Source: Glandiceps talaboti (lineage: Eukaryota; Hemichordata; Enteropneusta; Spengelidae). Taken from it: a DNA stretch of 64,000 nt. Both the position numbers and the translations under genes were made by a program. The stretch spans positions 14,217,161-14,281,160 of the forward strand of contig NC_135557.1 of assembly GCF_964340395.1 (NCBI RefSeq), in the 5' to 3' direction. This document shows positions 1 to 11,288 of the stretch, one piece after another. Position 1 is the stretch's first letter; each line of letters starts with the position of its first letter. The notes under the pieces were generated by a model, which was not told the origin of the DNA, searched no databases, and saw only the letters and a program-made list of their open reading frames with translations.

Positions 1-114
1 TCTTGTTTTGTTCTTTAAGATGACTATCGTAGAATTCAGATCAAGGATCTTGGAAACACATTTCCTGATTGTAAATATGAAATAAATTGTAGAGATTATC
101 TCATTATCTGTTAA

Positions 115-115
<1 letters not shown>

Positions 116-163
<48 letters not shown>

Positions 164-279
164 TTGTTTGTTTGTTTGTTTGTTTGTCTGTTTGGCTGTC
201 TGTGTCTGTCTGTCTGTATGTCTGTCTGTGTGTGTCTGTCTAGTTTTCTATTTATCTAATTAGATTTGTGAGTGTCTTT

Positions 280-340
<61 letters not shown>

Positions 341-440
341 GATCTGCATGCATGCCTGCCTGTCTATGCCGTCTCTCACAGACAAATGCATGTGTGTGTG
401 TCTTTGTGTGTGTCTGTGTCTATGTGTCTGTGTGTGAGAG
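116..440. repeat. TCTG/TTTG microsatellite
   Basis: Long runs of TCTG and TTTG tetranucleotides with later TGTG. They produce several low-complexity open frames with no coding signal. They lie downstream of the minus-strand membrane-protein exons, in a presumed intron. Confidence 0.95.
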
Positions 441-591
441 AGGAAATACTGAATCAAAATTATATTATACTAAAAAGTATATACATGTTGACAATATCAT
501 TTGTTTCCATATGAAAAGGTGAACAATGTAAGTAGGCAAACGTTGGTAGTTATAACATTGGCTGATAGGATCTTTTGTAATATATACATAC

Positions 592-654
592 CTTATGTCT
601 TGTAAACTCTTGGCATACTTCATAGTGTTGGGGCACGCCTCACATATTGGTAAC
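592..654 (-). CDS. Second exon of the same unidentified membrane-protein gene
   Basis: Acceptor CTCTCTGTAG and donor GTATGT frame one base plus 20 codons plus two bases: LPICEACPNTMKYAKSLQDI. The phase fits exactly with the exon ending at 882 (split Arg codon), giving HGHISR-LPICEACPNT. The two cysteines (CEAC) followed by an amphipathic segment look like a stem-to-catalytic-domain junction. I do not recognise the family. The remaining exons should lie left of the window or within 1-590, where none was seen. Confidence 0.5.
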
Positions 655-881
655 CTACAGAGAGATGGCAACAGATTGAGTGGGTGGTCACTGGGTTGTT
701 AGTGAGAACTAATTAGGCAAATGGGACATGTAAACGTTTAGTGATTAGAAAGACAGATTGGAACATGTAGATTAACAGAAACGGTTGTTAGGTTATATTG
801 AATGAATCATGAACGTGTTCTGTAAATCCTTCAATTTAACCATAGACAGTGGAGGGGTTTAACAAAATACTCGCCGCCTAC

Positions 882-1039
882 CTTGAAATGTGTCCGTGGC
901 TATTTGCGACCATCCGTATTGCGGATTTTGGTGATCTGTACACAGAAAGTATTGCCTTCGTCCACTTGGCGTACACGAGTACAGATACGCCAGTTATAGC
1001 GAGAATTGCAAAGAAAAGTCGATAGTGGGACACTTTCAT
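882..1039 (-). CDS. N-terminal exon of predicted type II membrane protein (unidentified)
   Basis: From the ATG at 1039-1037: 52 codons plus two bases, then donor GTAGGC. The protein starts MKVSHYR, followed by a hydrophobic membrane segment (LFFAILAITGVSVLVYA, residues 8-24), then a basic stem with KSAIRMVANSHGHIS. A short cytosolic tail, one membrane span and a lumenal stem are typical of Golgi glycosyltransferases and sulfotransferases, but no family motif is visible. A possible acceptor TTCAACAG at about 1083 suggests a 5' UTR intron. The reading frame stays open upstream of the ATG, so the start is a choice based on the membrane topology. Confidence 0.5.
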
Positions 1040-1290
1040 TTTATGCTTGTCCAGGAATAACCAGTACTCTATACTGTAAATACCTGTTGAAGTAATTGGT
1101 AACCAGTGTTAATTAGTTTATGTGAAAATAGCCTTGGAGATAAAGTATTTTGGGGGAAAAAGCAGCTCAGTGCTCTATGATTAACCGAGTAACCTCTGCC
1201 ATGTATACCGCCAAGGTACACACAGACAGGAAGTAGAGTGCCGCCATGGTAAATTTTCAAAAGGCCTATTAAGAACGTTACTCCCGGCAT

Positions 1291-1641
1291 AAGGCCTAAA
1301 GTAATAATTGTTTGGTTCCGCCGGTTACCCAAGCCAACCTAATTTTTCACTGCCAACCCTAAACATTTGTACGTATACGAGAAAAGAAATCGCAAAAATT
1401 GTGAAGTCTCACAAGAAATAGTGGATGCGGAAACTGACATCAACTTAAAAATACAATATAAAACTGTTCTTCCAATCTGTAATGGCTGTACATCTGATAG
1501 GAAGAAACACAAAGACCAACAATGGAAAACCTGAACTAGACACTCACACCGAAAAAATATATCATAAAATAAAATAAAAATTTTACCTACCCCAACAAAA
1601 TTGAGCGTAATCACAACCACGCAAATGTTGTATTAGGCCTG
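1291..1641. mobile_element. AGGCCTAA-TIR MITE, copy A
   Basis: About 350 bp bounded by inverted ends of the type AGGCCTAA followed by ATTG and TTTGGTTCCG. Internal sequence (GTGAAGTCTCACAAGAAATAG, GGAAGAAA, CACTCACA) recurs in four more copies in the window. There is no transposase frame; it is non-autonomous. Confidence 0.75.
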
Positions 1642-3079
1642 ATACATTATCCTGAATTCTTAAGAACGTGCGTAATTTACATATTTCGTCTTGCGCTTGC
1701 AAACCTGTCGTCAAAAAATGACACTACTATTATTTGATGGCAACATATGAACATCTAGAGAGAGTGTCTGTGTGTCGCCTTGCCTTGTCGTCTCCAAGGA
1801 ATACACGAAACTAATTAAATTTAACAAATGTGAATTTGTATGTCACCATGTGTCTCCGAAGATATACGGTTTTTGTCAGATTTTTTATGTCGAAGTACTA
1901 GAAATAGCTTGCCGCCGCGTCACGGCAAGTAAAATATGCGACTTCTGACGCCACACGAACGTCATAGGTAGCAAAGTAACAGGTAAGCGATTGTGAATAA
2001 GACTAAGTGTGGCAACATCTCTTGCGTGCGACCGAGCACACTGTATGATGAAATCTTATCTGATCTAAAGTTTAATTGATTTTGTAAGGGCGATCGTTCA
2101 TCCCGACTATATTCACCGTTGAGATGGATACATTTCCCAGGGCAGAGTCCCTTGGGTATTATCCTTTCCATCTCCCGAGTCACCGCGATAAAATCTTACC
2201 TTAAGTCTGTATGACTCGAGATCTGATCTTGGAGCTTGTATTTTCTTCGCGCTTTCCATGCGCTTCATTAACTTGAACTTGGGTATGCACCTAACCACAG
2301 ACAACTTAGTTATCTGTGACCTAACCGAACAAGTGTATGTGATTTTGAACACCGTACCAAGTTTGTATTAATTTTGATAAATGGGGTTGCTTGATTATGA
2401 AATACAAAGGTCAAGCAATGTCATTCATAGACCAGTCTATACATACCTTAATAAGCTTTATCCCGGTGTGCCAGTTGAGTATACACTGGTAACTGTAGAT
2501 ATTACACGCTTAAATTTCACTATTCTCGTTGCATTCCCTTCACTCTCTTCTACATAGTGTTATAAACAATTCGATGGCATCACACGTCGTTGGCACTACT
2601 CTGTATAAAGTGAGGTGATCGATACGTATGTCGATACCCAAATGTCTGCTCCTAGTCCGCTGAAACGCCCAGCACACGTGCAAAGCTGTGACCTCCAGAA
2701 TCAGCTTGGCATTTACCACGGCTTATTCACGGCAATGTATAACGAAAATACATAGTCTCGACGAACATTCGACGGTTTGTCTTCGATAGTAAGTACGGTG
2801 AACAACAACAGTTTGGCTTGCCAACGACGTCACGTGATGTATACATGCACAAAGACAATTACATAACGTAACACATTCATTTGAAATAATTGAGGACAAT
2901 TGGATTGTGACTAACGGACCAATGCAGTGTCAACAAGACATTTACTATACACACTTCAAACATCCATTGATTAGTTCAGTTATTCATTCATTCACAGTAA
3001 CTCGTGGTTGTCTAACACTGTAGTTGAACAATTGTTTGGTTACTCTTACAAATCCAGACTTTGTTATAAGGCAATGGTT
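1642..3079. other. Intergenic, nothing assigned
   Basis: I see no exon with splice signals and no repeat that recurs in the window. Short hairpin-like sequence (CTTGCCGCCGCGTCACGGCAAG) lies at 1908-1930. The two short minus-strand frames at 1962-2352 have no coding features. Confidence 0.5.
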
Positions 3080-4060
3080 GGTTCTAAAATGCCAACGTGG
3101 TCTCACCGTGGTCACTAACTCCGTCTGGTCAAACTGACTCAATCATAACCACAACCTGTTCATGCAAATGATGTAAACAGTGCATCAGTAGTGTCCTTAG
3201 TCACAGGGGTGTGTAATATTTCATAGATTGTTGTTTTCCAGGTCTACAGACTAAATATAACAACAATATATATTCCTACATGTAAGGGGAAGAGACTAAT
3301 ATTTCTTAGTAGTATAGAGATTGATACATTTGTAGCAGCAAGATTCGTACGATATTTTCCTAAGAAAACGACATTCTAAGCAATAAGAAAACAACAATCT
3401 ATGAATTATTACACGCCCCTGTGTCCTTAGTTCACATATATACCATATTTTGACATTACCTAGTTGCCCCAATAAACATTAACTTATAATTGGTTACACT
3501 CCTGTGATTGATTAACAAAAACATGATGTTAATTTAATGGTTGTTGTGGGTGGCGGTGGTTTAATTAGAAATGTTCTGACTACACTCGTTGCTTCATACA
3601 CAAACTTACACCAACAAGCTATTTACATTGCTTGGTCACGCTGCCGCACATAGTGAGGTGTCCAAAGACAAAAGTGATTACATATCAATTGTTGTCGCAA
3701 CTGAGAAACAAAGTCAGCCCTTGCTTGGCCTCGCACTAAAAAATAGAAATAAAAAACCTTCATATGGGAAAAATATAGCTTTAGAAAAACGTAGGCCCTA
3801 CAATTTTATAGCTTAAGCCTGGCTAAGTACACACAATTAAAACAACTGCATGATATGTTACACACACACAAAGCATCAAAATACGAAAAGTCGATTGTAG
3901 TTCCTTGGTGACAGCGTTTAGACTGATGTCCTCAATGACTTGGTCGTTACTTTACAGCTCCCTACAAGAGCGCCCTCAACGTGTCACAAGAACATTAATT
4001 TCTGTCTATACGTTGGAACTCTAGAAATTACATTTTATCTCATGCATCTCAGGACTTCGT
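3080..4060. mobile_element. Older repeat interrupted by the 222-bp MITE
   Basis: Segments TGCCAACGTGGTCTC..., the CATATATACCATATTT stretch, ...GATTGATTAACAAAAACATG and CATGCATCTCAGGACTTC recur in the same order and orientation at 41610-41940. This marks two copies of one dispersed repeat, of unknown class. The open frames inside are short and unconvincing. Confidence 0.6.
3202..3423. mobile_element. 222-bp MITE with about 37-bp TIRs and 8-bp TSD
   Basis: The ends are near-perfect inverted repeats, starting CACAGGGGTGTGTAATA and ending in its reverse complement (one end has GGGGC for GGGGT). Direct 8-bp flanks TCCTTAGT are at 3194-3201 and 3424-3431, consistent with hAT-type insertion. It interrupts a longer repeat whose paralogue at 41.6-41.9 kb lacks the insertion. 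Confidence 0.88.
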
Positions 4061-4361
4061 TGGGCTGGACAAATCTGAAAGATTCAATGAAGAATATCAC
4101 TAGACTATTCAAATGCCTAAAAACTTCCGAAAAATCAAACTACCTTCACGGCCTCTAGAGGAGACCTCCAGGTGAGAGAGAGACTATCACCGCTACGTTG
4201 CATTTTACCTACCCCCTTTTACCGCCATGATACTGTAAATATATTTGAACCTTGCCGGGGCTTTTGATGAACATGAAGTTTTCAACGTGCGAGAATACTT
4301 AGTAGTCACGGCCAGTGTTACTGTAAGTATATGCAAACGTAGGTGTTATCAGCCATTTATT

Positions 4362-4713
4362 TAGACTCTCTTACAGTCCTCGGAGCTTTGCATCGCTAAA
4401 ATTAAAAGAGCTGTTTTGTATATATCGATATCACCTACTACCTAAATGTACTCGAATATCCATGTACTGTGCGCCCTCATCGATCACATAGGGCTAACCA
4501 TTCGTTGACGTGTGACTGCGAACCTCGGGGCTTCGCGATAACACGAAGCGTCGCAATCACACGTTGACCAACGAATGGTCAGCCTTACGTGATCGATGAG
4601 GGCACAAAGTACAGGGATGGTCGAGTACAAGTATGCAGTAGATGGTATCGGTACATGCGAAACAACCCTTTTTATTTTAGCGAAGCTCCGAGGACTGTAA
4701 GAGATAGAGTCTA
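4362..4713. mobile_element. Foldback MITE, 352 bp
   Basis: A long imperfect palindrome. The ends are TAGACTCTCTTACAGTCCTC and its inverse. Inner arms repeat the CATCGATCAC and ACCATTCGTTG motifs around a small loop at about 4525-4555. The spread-out arms suggest a foldback element flanked by TA. Two relatives occur at 34308 and 38480. Confidence 0.8.
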
Positions 4714-5059
4714 CCATTTATTAAGTAGCACGATGAACAGCATGCAATGTAGTCTATCAGCTAGCTCTCGGATGTTCTTCCAATAAAATACGACACACAG
4801 CCGAACAACGCTATCGAGGATGGAACATCCGAGCAAGCCCTCACATGCGAACTTCGTTCGCTTATAGTTATAGCATCGAAAGAAAGCCCGAACGTCTAGC
4901 AGTAAGACTACATGCAATGTAGCCTATTGTAGGTCATAATTGGGTCGGATTCTACATTTGAATTTTTTGAACCCAGTATTTACATTGATTAACTGGTATA
5001 TTAGCCTAGAATTCAGGCGATTGGGGATTTTGAATATTGATTTCCCCAAAATACACGTT

Positions 5060-5170
5060 ACACAGCCACTGTCGTCGTGGTAACGTTACACAGCCAATCT
5101 CGCCATGGAACCGTTACACAGCCAATCTCGTCATGGAACCGTTACACAGCCAATCCAGTCATGGAATTAC
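5060..5170. repeat. 28-bp tandem repeat, about four units
   Basis: Unit resembling GTTACACAGCCAATCTCG plus TCATGGAACC, four imperfect copies. Intergenic. Confidence 0.85.
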
Positions 5171-5289
5171 CATTGTCGTCATAGAAACATTGTACAGTTA
5201 ATATTGAGATAAATGTAGACACAGTACTCCATTTCATGTAAATTACTAGAGCCTGAGCACATGCATACGGCTGTTAAAGAATAAAACAA

Positions 5290-5450
5290 ATGATTTTATA
5301 TTTTTGCCACTAGGAGTGCTATTTTGTAACATGTAAGCAATCCAAATACACCATAGTTCGGTAAAGAAAAAAAAACAAAAGATTGTATATTTTTGCCACT
5401 AGGAGTGCTATTTTGATGTAAAGAAGTGAGGGCCTCAACTTTTGACAAAA
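5290..5450. repeat. Duplicated sequence, inverted relative at 9500-9670
   Basis: TTTTTGCCACTAGGAGTGCTATTTTG occurs twice (from about 5302 and 5388). Related sequence in inverse orientation (CTGAATAGCACTCCAAGTG ... AATCTTTTGTCTTTAC) is at about 9540-9650. Confidence 0.6.
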
Positions 5451-5874
5451 CTCCTTTGGAAATGACAATTAACAAAACAACACAGGGACAACAGGACACT
5501 ATCATTAAAATAAGTTTTATTTATCAATACTGCTGACTTACAATCATTTTACATCAGGACCTAGCAATCTCTTTACATAATTTCGAATAATGACAAATGT
5601 TTTTTTCTATCATAAAAACATAACCACTGATATTATGTGAACTGATCATAGAAAAAGATACAAATGACACATTTCAAATATAACACATTTTACAAATATC
5701 AACTGAAAACTATTATACATTTCTTCTGTTGCTGCTAAAAATTTCACAAATGATGAAAATGTATATTTATCATGCTTTTTCTACAACATCTTATATTTTA
5801 CAACTCTGATAAAGACCAATAATAGAAAAACTCATTACTTTTTGACCAGCCTGTGTATGTTTAAGACATCTCAG

Positions 5875-6385
5875 TGAGAGCCAATAGTATGTTACATTCT
5901 ATTTCATCTCAATGAGAGCCAAGACATTGAGAGCCAATAGCATCTTATGTACTATGGCATCCCAATGAGAGCCAATAGCATTTTATTTACCAAGAGTGCA
6001 AGACATCTCAATGCGAGCCAATAGTATGTTACGTACTATGGCATCTCTGGGAGAGCCAATAGCATTCTACATACTATGACATCTTAATAAGAGCCAATAG
6101 CATTTTATGTACTTAGCCATTCAATGCGAGCCAACAGTATGTTACGTACTATGGCATCTCTGGGAGAGCCAATAGCATTCTACATACTATGACATCTTAA
6201 TAAGAGCCAATAGCATTTTATGTACTTAGCCATTCAATGCGAGCCAATAGTATGTTACGTACTATGGCATCTCTGGGAGAGTCAATAGCATTATACATAC
6301 TATGACATCTTAATACGAGCCAATAGCATTTTATGAACTTAGCCATTTCAGTGAGAGTGAATAATATGTTACATACTATATACTA
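5875..6385. repeat. Imperfect GAGAGCCAATAG tandem array
   Basis: About 12 units of 38-48 bp built on GAGCCAATAGCATTTTATGT plus CTATGGCATCTC. Part of it is organised as a roughly 118-bp higher-order unit (6005-6330). Confidence 0.85.
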
Positions 6386-6599
6386 ATCTACGATACAAGT
6401 TTGACCTTACCAGTCTTCTATCAGCTTATCATAAATGTAACGGATCCCATGAATTCTGTTATTCCATGAATATTTACAAAGTTGTATTTCCTCATAAAGT
6501 TATTTTATGTTTAGACAAACAAAATACTATACAATGACATTAAAATTCATACAACAGAACCATAAAACATGAAAAATACTAAAATGCAGTCAGTCGAGT

Positions 6600-7445
6600 T
6601 GAGATTGTCTTCTCAATATCATCTAGTCTATAGTCATCTATCAATATTACCCAGTCAATATTACCCTACCAATATTGACTTTTCAATATCCATTAATATC
6701 GACTTATTAATAACGTCTTGTCAATACTGACATCTATATCATTTACTTAATATTTACTTCCCAATATCACGCAATCAATATTATTCATCAATATTGACTT
6801 ATTAATGTCACCCTGTCACTTTTACCCTGCCATTATCAACTTATTCAATATTGACTTCAATATCACCTGGTCATTATTGACTATTCAATATCATCCAGTC
6901 AATATAAACTTTTCAATATCGCCCAGTCGATATCAACTTTTCAATATCACCCAGTCGATACCAACTATTCAATATTACCAAGTCAATATCATCTTTTCAA
7001 TATCACCCAGTCAATATCAACTTTTCAATACCACAGTCGATATCAACTATTCAATATCACCCAGTCAATATCTACTATTCAATATTACCCAGTCAATATC
7101 AACTTTTCAATATCACCCAGTCAATATCAACTTTTCAATATCACCCAGTCAATATCAACTTTTCAATATTACCCAGTCAATATCAACTTTTCAATATCAC
7201 AGTCGATATCAACTATTCAATACCACCCACTCAATATCTACTATTCAATATCACCCAGTTGATATCAACTTTTCAATATCACCCAGTCAATATCATCTTT
7301 TCAATATTGCCCAGTCGATATCAACTTTTCAATATCACCCAGTCGATATCAACTTTCAATATCACTCAGTCAATATCAACTTTTCAATATCACCCAGTCA
7401 ATATCCCCCAGTAAACATTGATTTTCTCAAATCCAATCAATATTG
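6600..7445. repeat. 28-bp TCAATATCACCCAG minisatellite
   Basis: Core unit CAGTCAATATCAACTTTTCA plus ATATCACC, homogenised between about 6890 and 7400 and degenerate toward 6600. A 213-codon plus-strand frame exists because the variants avoid stops by chance; it is not a gene. Confidence 0.93.
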
Positions 7446-7730
7446 AATTATCTATAGTAAATATCTCACATTTGTCTTATTATTCATAATATGTTTGATT
7501 GGCAAAAGTAAAATAGCACCAGATATCATTTTACAAGTTAGCCATATCATTGATGTTTCACAAATAAAATTTATCTCAAATGTCAAAGGATACTAAAGAC
7601 TATATAACATATACAAGTATAAATTAGAAACTTTACCAATAAGATATACCTTGTATTGTATAGGGCAGTTTTATGAATAAAATAAACCCAAGTATATAAA
7701 CTGAAATAAGTCAAATATTGAGGTGATTGT

Positions 7731-7886
7731 CAGTGTGCCCTCTAAGCCAATTTGATGCGCCACTAATGCACACGATTTCTAGTGATGCACCAAAATCTCT
7801 TACTATGTTGTGACTCACAAGAAATGCCAGTTTTTAAAATTTTGACTCACAACAACAAAATTTGGCTATCATTAGAGGGCAAACTG
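7731..7886 (-). mobile_element. CAGTGTGCCCTCTAA hAT-type MITE
   Basis: TIRs CAGTGTGCCCTCTAA, reversed at the right end (TTAGAGGGCAAACTG). Flanks GTGATTGT and CTGATTGC are a partly decayed 8-bp TSD. Inverted relative to the copy at 20851. Confidence 0.8.
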
Positions 7887-8825
7887 CTGATTGCCATTGC
7901 ATTGTATGAAAGAATATACCTCAAGGGCCGACTTTTTTGAAAATCAAATAAAAACCACTCAAAACTTTGATATGACAAAAGTTCCTAATACTAAAAAGTA
8001 ACAGAAAAGTATCTGTTCAATTTATTAGTCGAGCTTGTCTTAATTATACAGTTAAATTATCAGTACCATTCAACTGTTTACCTACGAATTATTCATTTAC
8101 AGGATATGTCTAAGATTGGATCACCTGTTTATCATACATGTTTCTATGGATACAACATAAATAGGTCGAAAATAACAAAAAATTATGACAAAATTCTTGA
8201 AATTGTGGTTACTGAACTTCCATCTAATTAACATATATGAATACTAATGAGTCCTACAATGTTATACAATTAGCATTTATGAATATTACTGGCCTACAAA
8301 TTGTGCACTGGATATATATCAGTAACATGAGGTAGCAATATCTGCCAACACCTAACTTCCCTTTATATCATATTCATAACATTATCATTATGCTTTTATA
8401 AATTTACTGTTTATCAAGCACCCATGGGTTAAAATTTACATAATCATGCATAAATAATGTGTAAATTATCAAATGTCTATTTCATACTTAGCTTACAGCT
8501 TACACCTGTAGTTGTACATATTGATTCATTTTAATGATGACAGTCTGACTAGTTGTCCTGGTTAAAGCATGGACACACCACCCCACCCCCCACCACCACC
8601 CACCCACCCTCACCTCCCATCATACTTCCATGGTTGAAGGGACTCTACAAGACAGGCGTTTGTCAGTCTGAAGTAATTAAACACCGAATTTGTAAGTGCA
8701 AAAATTCAAATAATGGTACTTTGTACAATGGTAGACTTTCAAGAAAGCATATAATTTCCTTGTGTTTATGCATGTCCAAAGACTGGTGATAGAGGGATTG
8801 TGGCATAAGCTTATTGTTTATTTAG

Positions 8826-8990
8826 ACATGTGTATTGAAAATAACAGCCTACTTTCACACTGGGAGTGTGCGTACTGAAATGAACAGCCAACTTTTAAAT
8901 TGGGGAGTTGGAATACTGAAAAGAACAGCCTACATGTTTTACATTGGGAGTGTGTATACTAAAAAGAACAGCCTACATGTACATGGGTAG
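8826..8990. repeat. Imperfect 50-60-bp repeat, four units
   Basis: AACAGCC(T/A)AC... TGGGAGTGTG ...ACTGAAAAG repeated four times with drift. Confidence 0.7.
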
Positions 8991-10019
8991 TTTAGAAGAA
9001 ATGACTTTTTGACATACAAATATGTTTTATGAACATCTCAGAATTAGTTGTAGTCATGAAAACATTTATATCAAAATAATTAATAGTAACCTTTTTCCTG
9101 ATAAATATTACTGATCTCAATTTTATGTAGTAATCCAATGTTTGTACATCTTTAAAAGTACAAAAAGAAGTAATAATTTGATAATTATTGCATGGCCATG
9201 GTAGAATGGCATGATATTTCTATTTAAATCTCATCATATTATCAGGAAATTATCAGGCATAGAAAAACTGAAGATTAATGGACACACGTAACTTGTCATC
9301 TTTGAACCACAACTTGCACAAGGGAGTTGGCTTTGTCTGTGGTAACAAACTAACAATGGACATGTTGCTAGTTTGGAGATACTAACCACATACTAGTATG
9401 TGACATCGTCTCACACACGAAATCTTGGAACTGGAAAATCAACTACTGGTTGATAAATTATCGAGTACAGCCCTACTGTCCTTACAAATATGTGAGTAAC
9501 CCTTGAACCCCTATATCACACTTCCTGTTTTTTGTAAGATTTACAAAATGAGTTTGGGTCAGCAAAATGTGGCCCTCACTTCCTTTCTTCTGAATAGCAC
9601 TCCAAGTGTTGAAATTGTGGAATCTTTTGTCTTTACTACAACTAGAATATGCCATATTTCTTCAAGACCACAGGTAGTATTTGTCCACTAATATGAGTGT
9701 TATGGTTTTACAGTATAATAAAAACTTTTTTCTTTCACTTAGGGTTTTTAAAACTCTAATTATCAAGAGGCAAAACCTTGATATTATCTACTGACTGACT
9801 GACTGTCTATTCTATTGTAGTCAGGGAAGTAACTGCAGAAAATAAAGCCATAGAGTTTTCAATCATTTCTTGACACTAATTTCATACACTACATGTATGT
9901 GTGATTACCAAGAAACATTTGAGTTGAAACTTGTTTCTCATTCATTGTTCAATGGCATGATTTCCCTTTCTTTCCTGCAGTGACGTTCCCTTCATTAGTT
10001 TATCTATGTGGTTACCTCA

Positions 10020-10158
10020 CTTGTGTGACAATATACCTAAATATGAACCGACGGCTTGGATGAGATTGCGTCTAATTTTTATATAGAATGAGTGTGTGAC
10101 AATATACCTAAATATGAACTGACGGCTTGGATGAGATTGCGCCTAATTTTTATATGGT
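10020..10158. repeat. Direct duplication of about 65 bp
   Basis: GTGTGACAATATACCTAAAT through ATGAGATTGCG(T/C)CTAATTTTTATAT occurs twice, 72 bp apart, nearly identical. Confidence 0.9.
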
Positions 10159-11123
10159 AACTTCTATACTTTGATATTCATTTTATATTCCTTAAATCTT
10201 TTTCTATCTAATTTCTTTGACTAAAAATAATACTACAGGCTAAATATTATTCCTCTATTTACTGAATGAGAGATGACTTTCACTCCTAGCTTGTACATCT
10301 ATTTCCTTCAGTCAGGTTCCTGACATACAATTTATCAGTTGGTTGTGGTAGAAAGTATTAAGTTATTACCATGTTTGCTAGACTGTCATCCTTCTATTCC
10401 AGAATAATTGTAAGATATTGGCAACCTATTCCCTACCTGGGAAAGTTCATGGCATTCCTTTCAAGGAAGCAGCTGCTAAAAAATGTCTGTGGTCAGAGTC
10501 ACTGTTACCATAGTCACTATTACCATTACATACAAACTTGGCAAGGGACTGTATTTACTACCACTTACCAATAGTGGATTGAGAACTACTGTGAATTTCA
10601 TGATACCGTGGCTTTTCTGTTTGATACAAGCATGCTGTAACCAATAAGAAACTGGGCATGCCATACTTTTAAGATAGCAAGATTGAAAGAGTACAGTTTT
10701 TTGTTACATTTTGTCTAAGTAAAATGAACTATACATGCCGTCATACAGACATCAAATGAACACCGCAAAGGGCATTTTTACGAGCCCTTCATCAGGTGTT
10801 TGATGCGAAGAAAAACATTAATGCCCGAATGTCTGCATGAAGTTGCAAAACCTTTAAATGGTTTACTTCATTTAGATGAAAAGTAACAAGAAAATGCAAT
10901 CTTGCCATTGAAGTGTGGCATATCCAGTTTCTTGTTGGTTTCTGCATGGTTGTATCAAACAGGAAAGCTGAATGGTATTGTGAAATTGACTGCAATGTTT
11001 CTAAGAAAGATATATGAAAGTACTGCCACTCCTACGAATTTTGTTGTTTGAACCCATCATTCTTCTATCATGTAGACTGACTTTCCTCATCCACAGCTGT
11101 CTTCAGGATAAACACAGTTGTCT

Positions 11124-11288
11124 TCAGGGTGAATTCAATCCCTGTACTGCTTTGCAGAGTGTACCGAGCTCTTCCGCCAATGTTTCGTATCTGAACGTTA
11201 CTCGGATATCGGGTACGTTAGTGCGTGTGATGTCATTACCAGCTTGTCCTTCTTTCCTGTAGTTCATTCCCAACCAATACTGTTTCAT
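11124..11288 (-). CDS. AMPD2: AMPD terminal coding exon
   Basis: 54 codons plus [23 protein letters not shown], then [20 protein letters not shown], ending KAVQGLNSP. Vertebrate AMPDs have [28 protein letters not shown] at the same place, so the match is clear. Acceptor TTTTCAG at 11295-11289. Confidence 0.95.
   Translation of the reverse strand: MKQYWLGMNYRKEGQAGNDITRTNVPDIRVTFRYETLAEELGTLCKAVQGLNSP

Noticed and set aside
6805-7446. 213-codon frame rich in Asn, Ile, Ser and Tyr
   Set aside because: It lies wholly inside the 28-bp minisatellite and has no domain or splice context.
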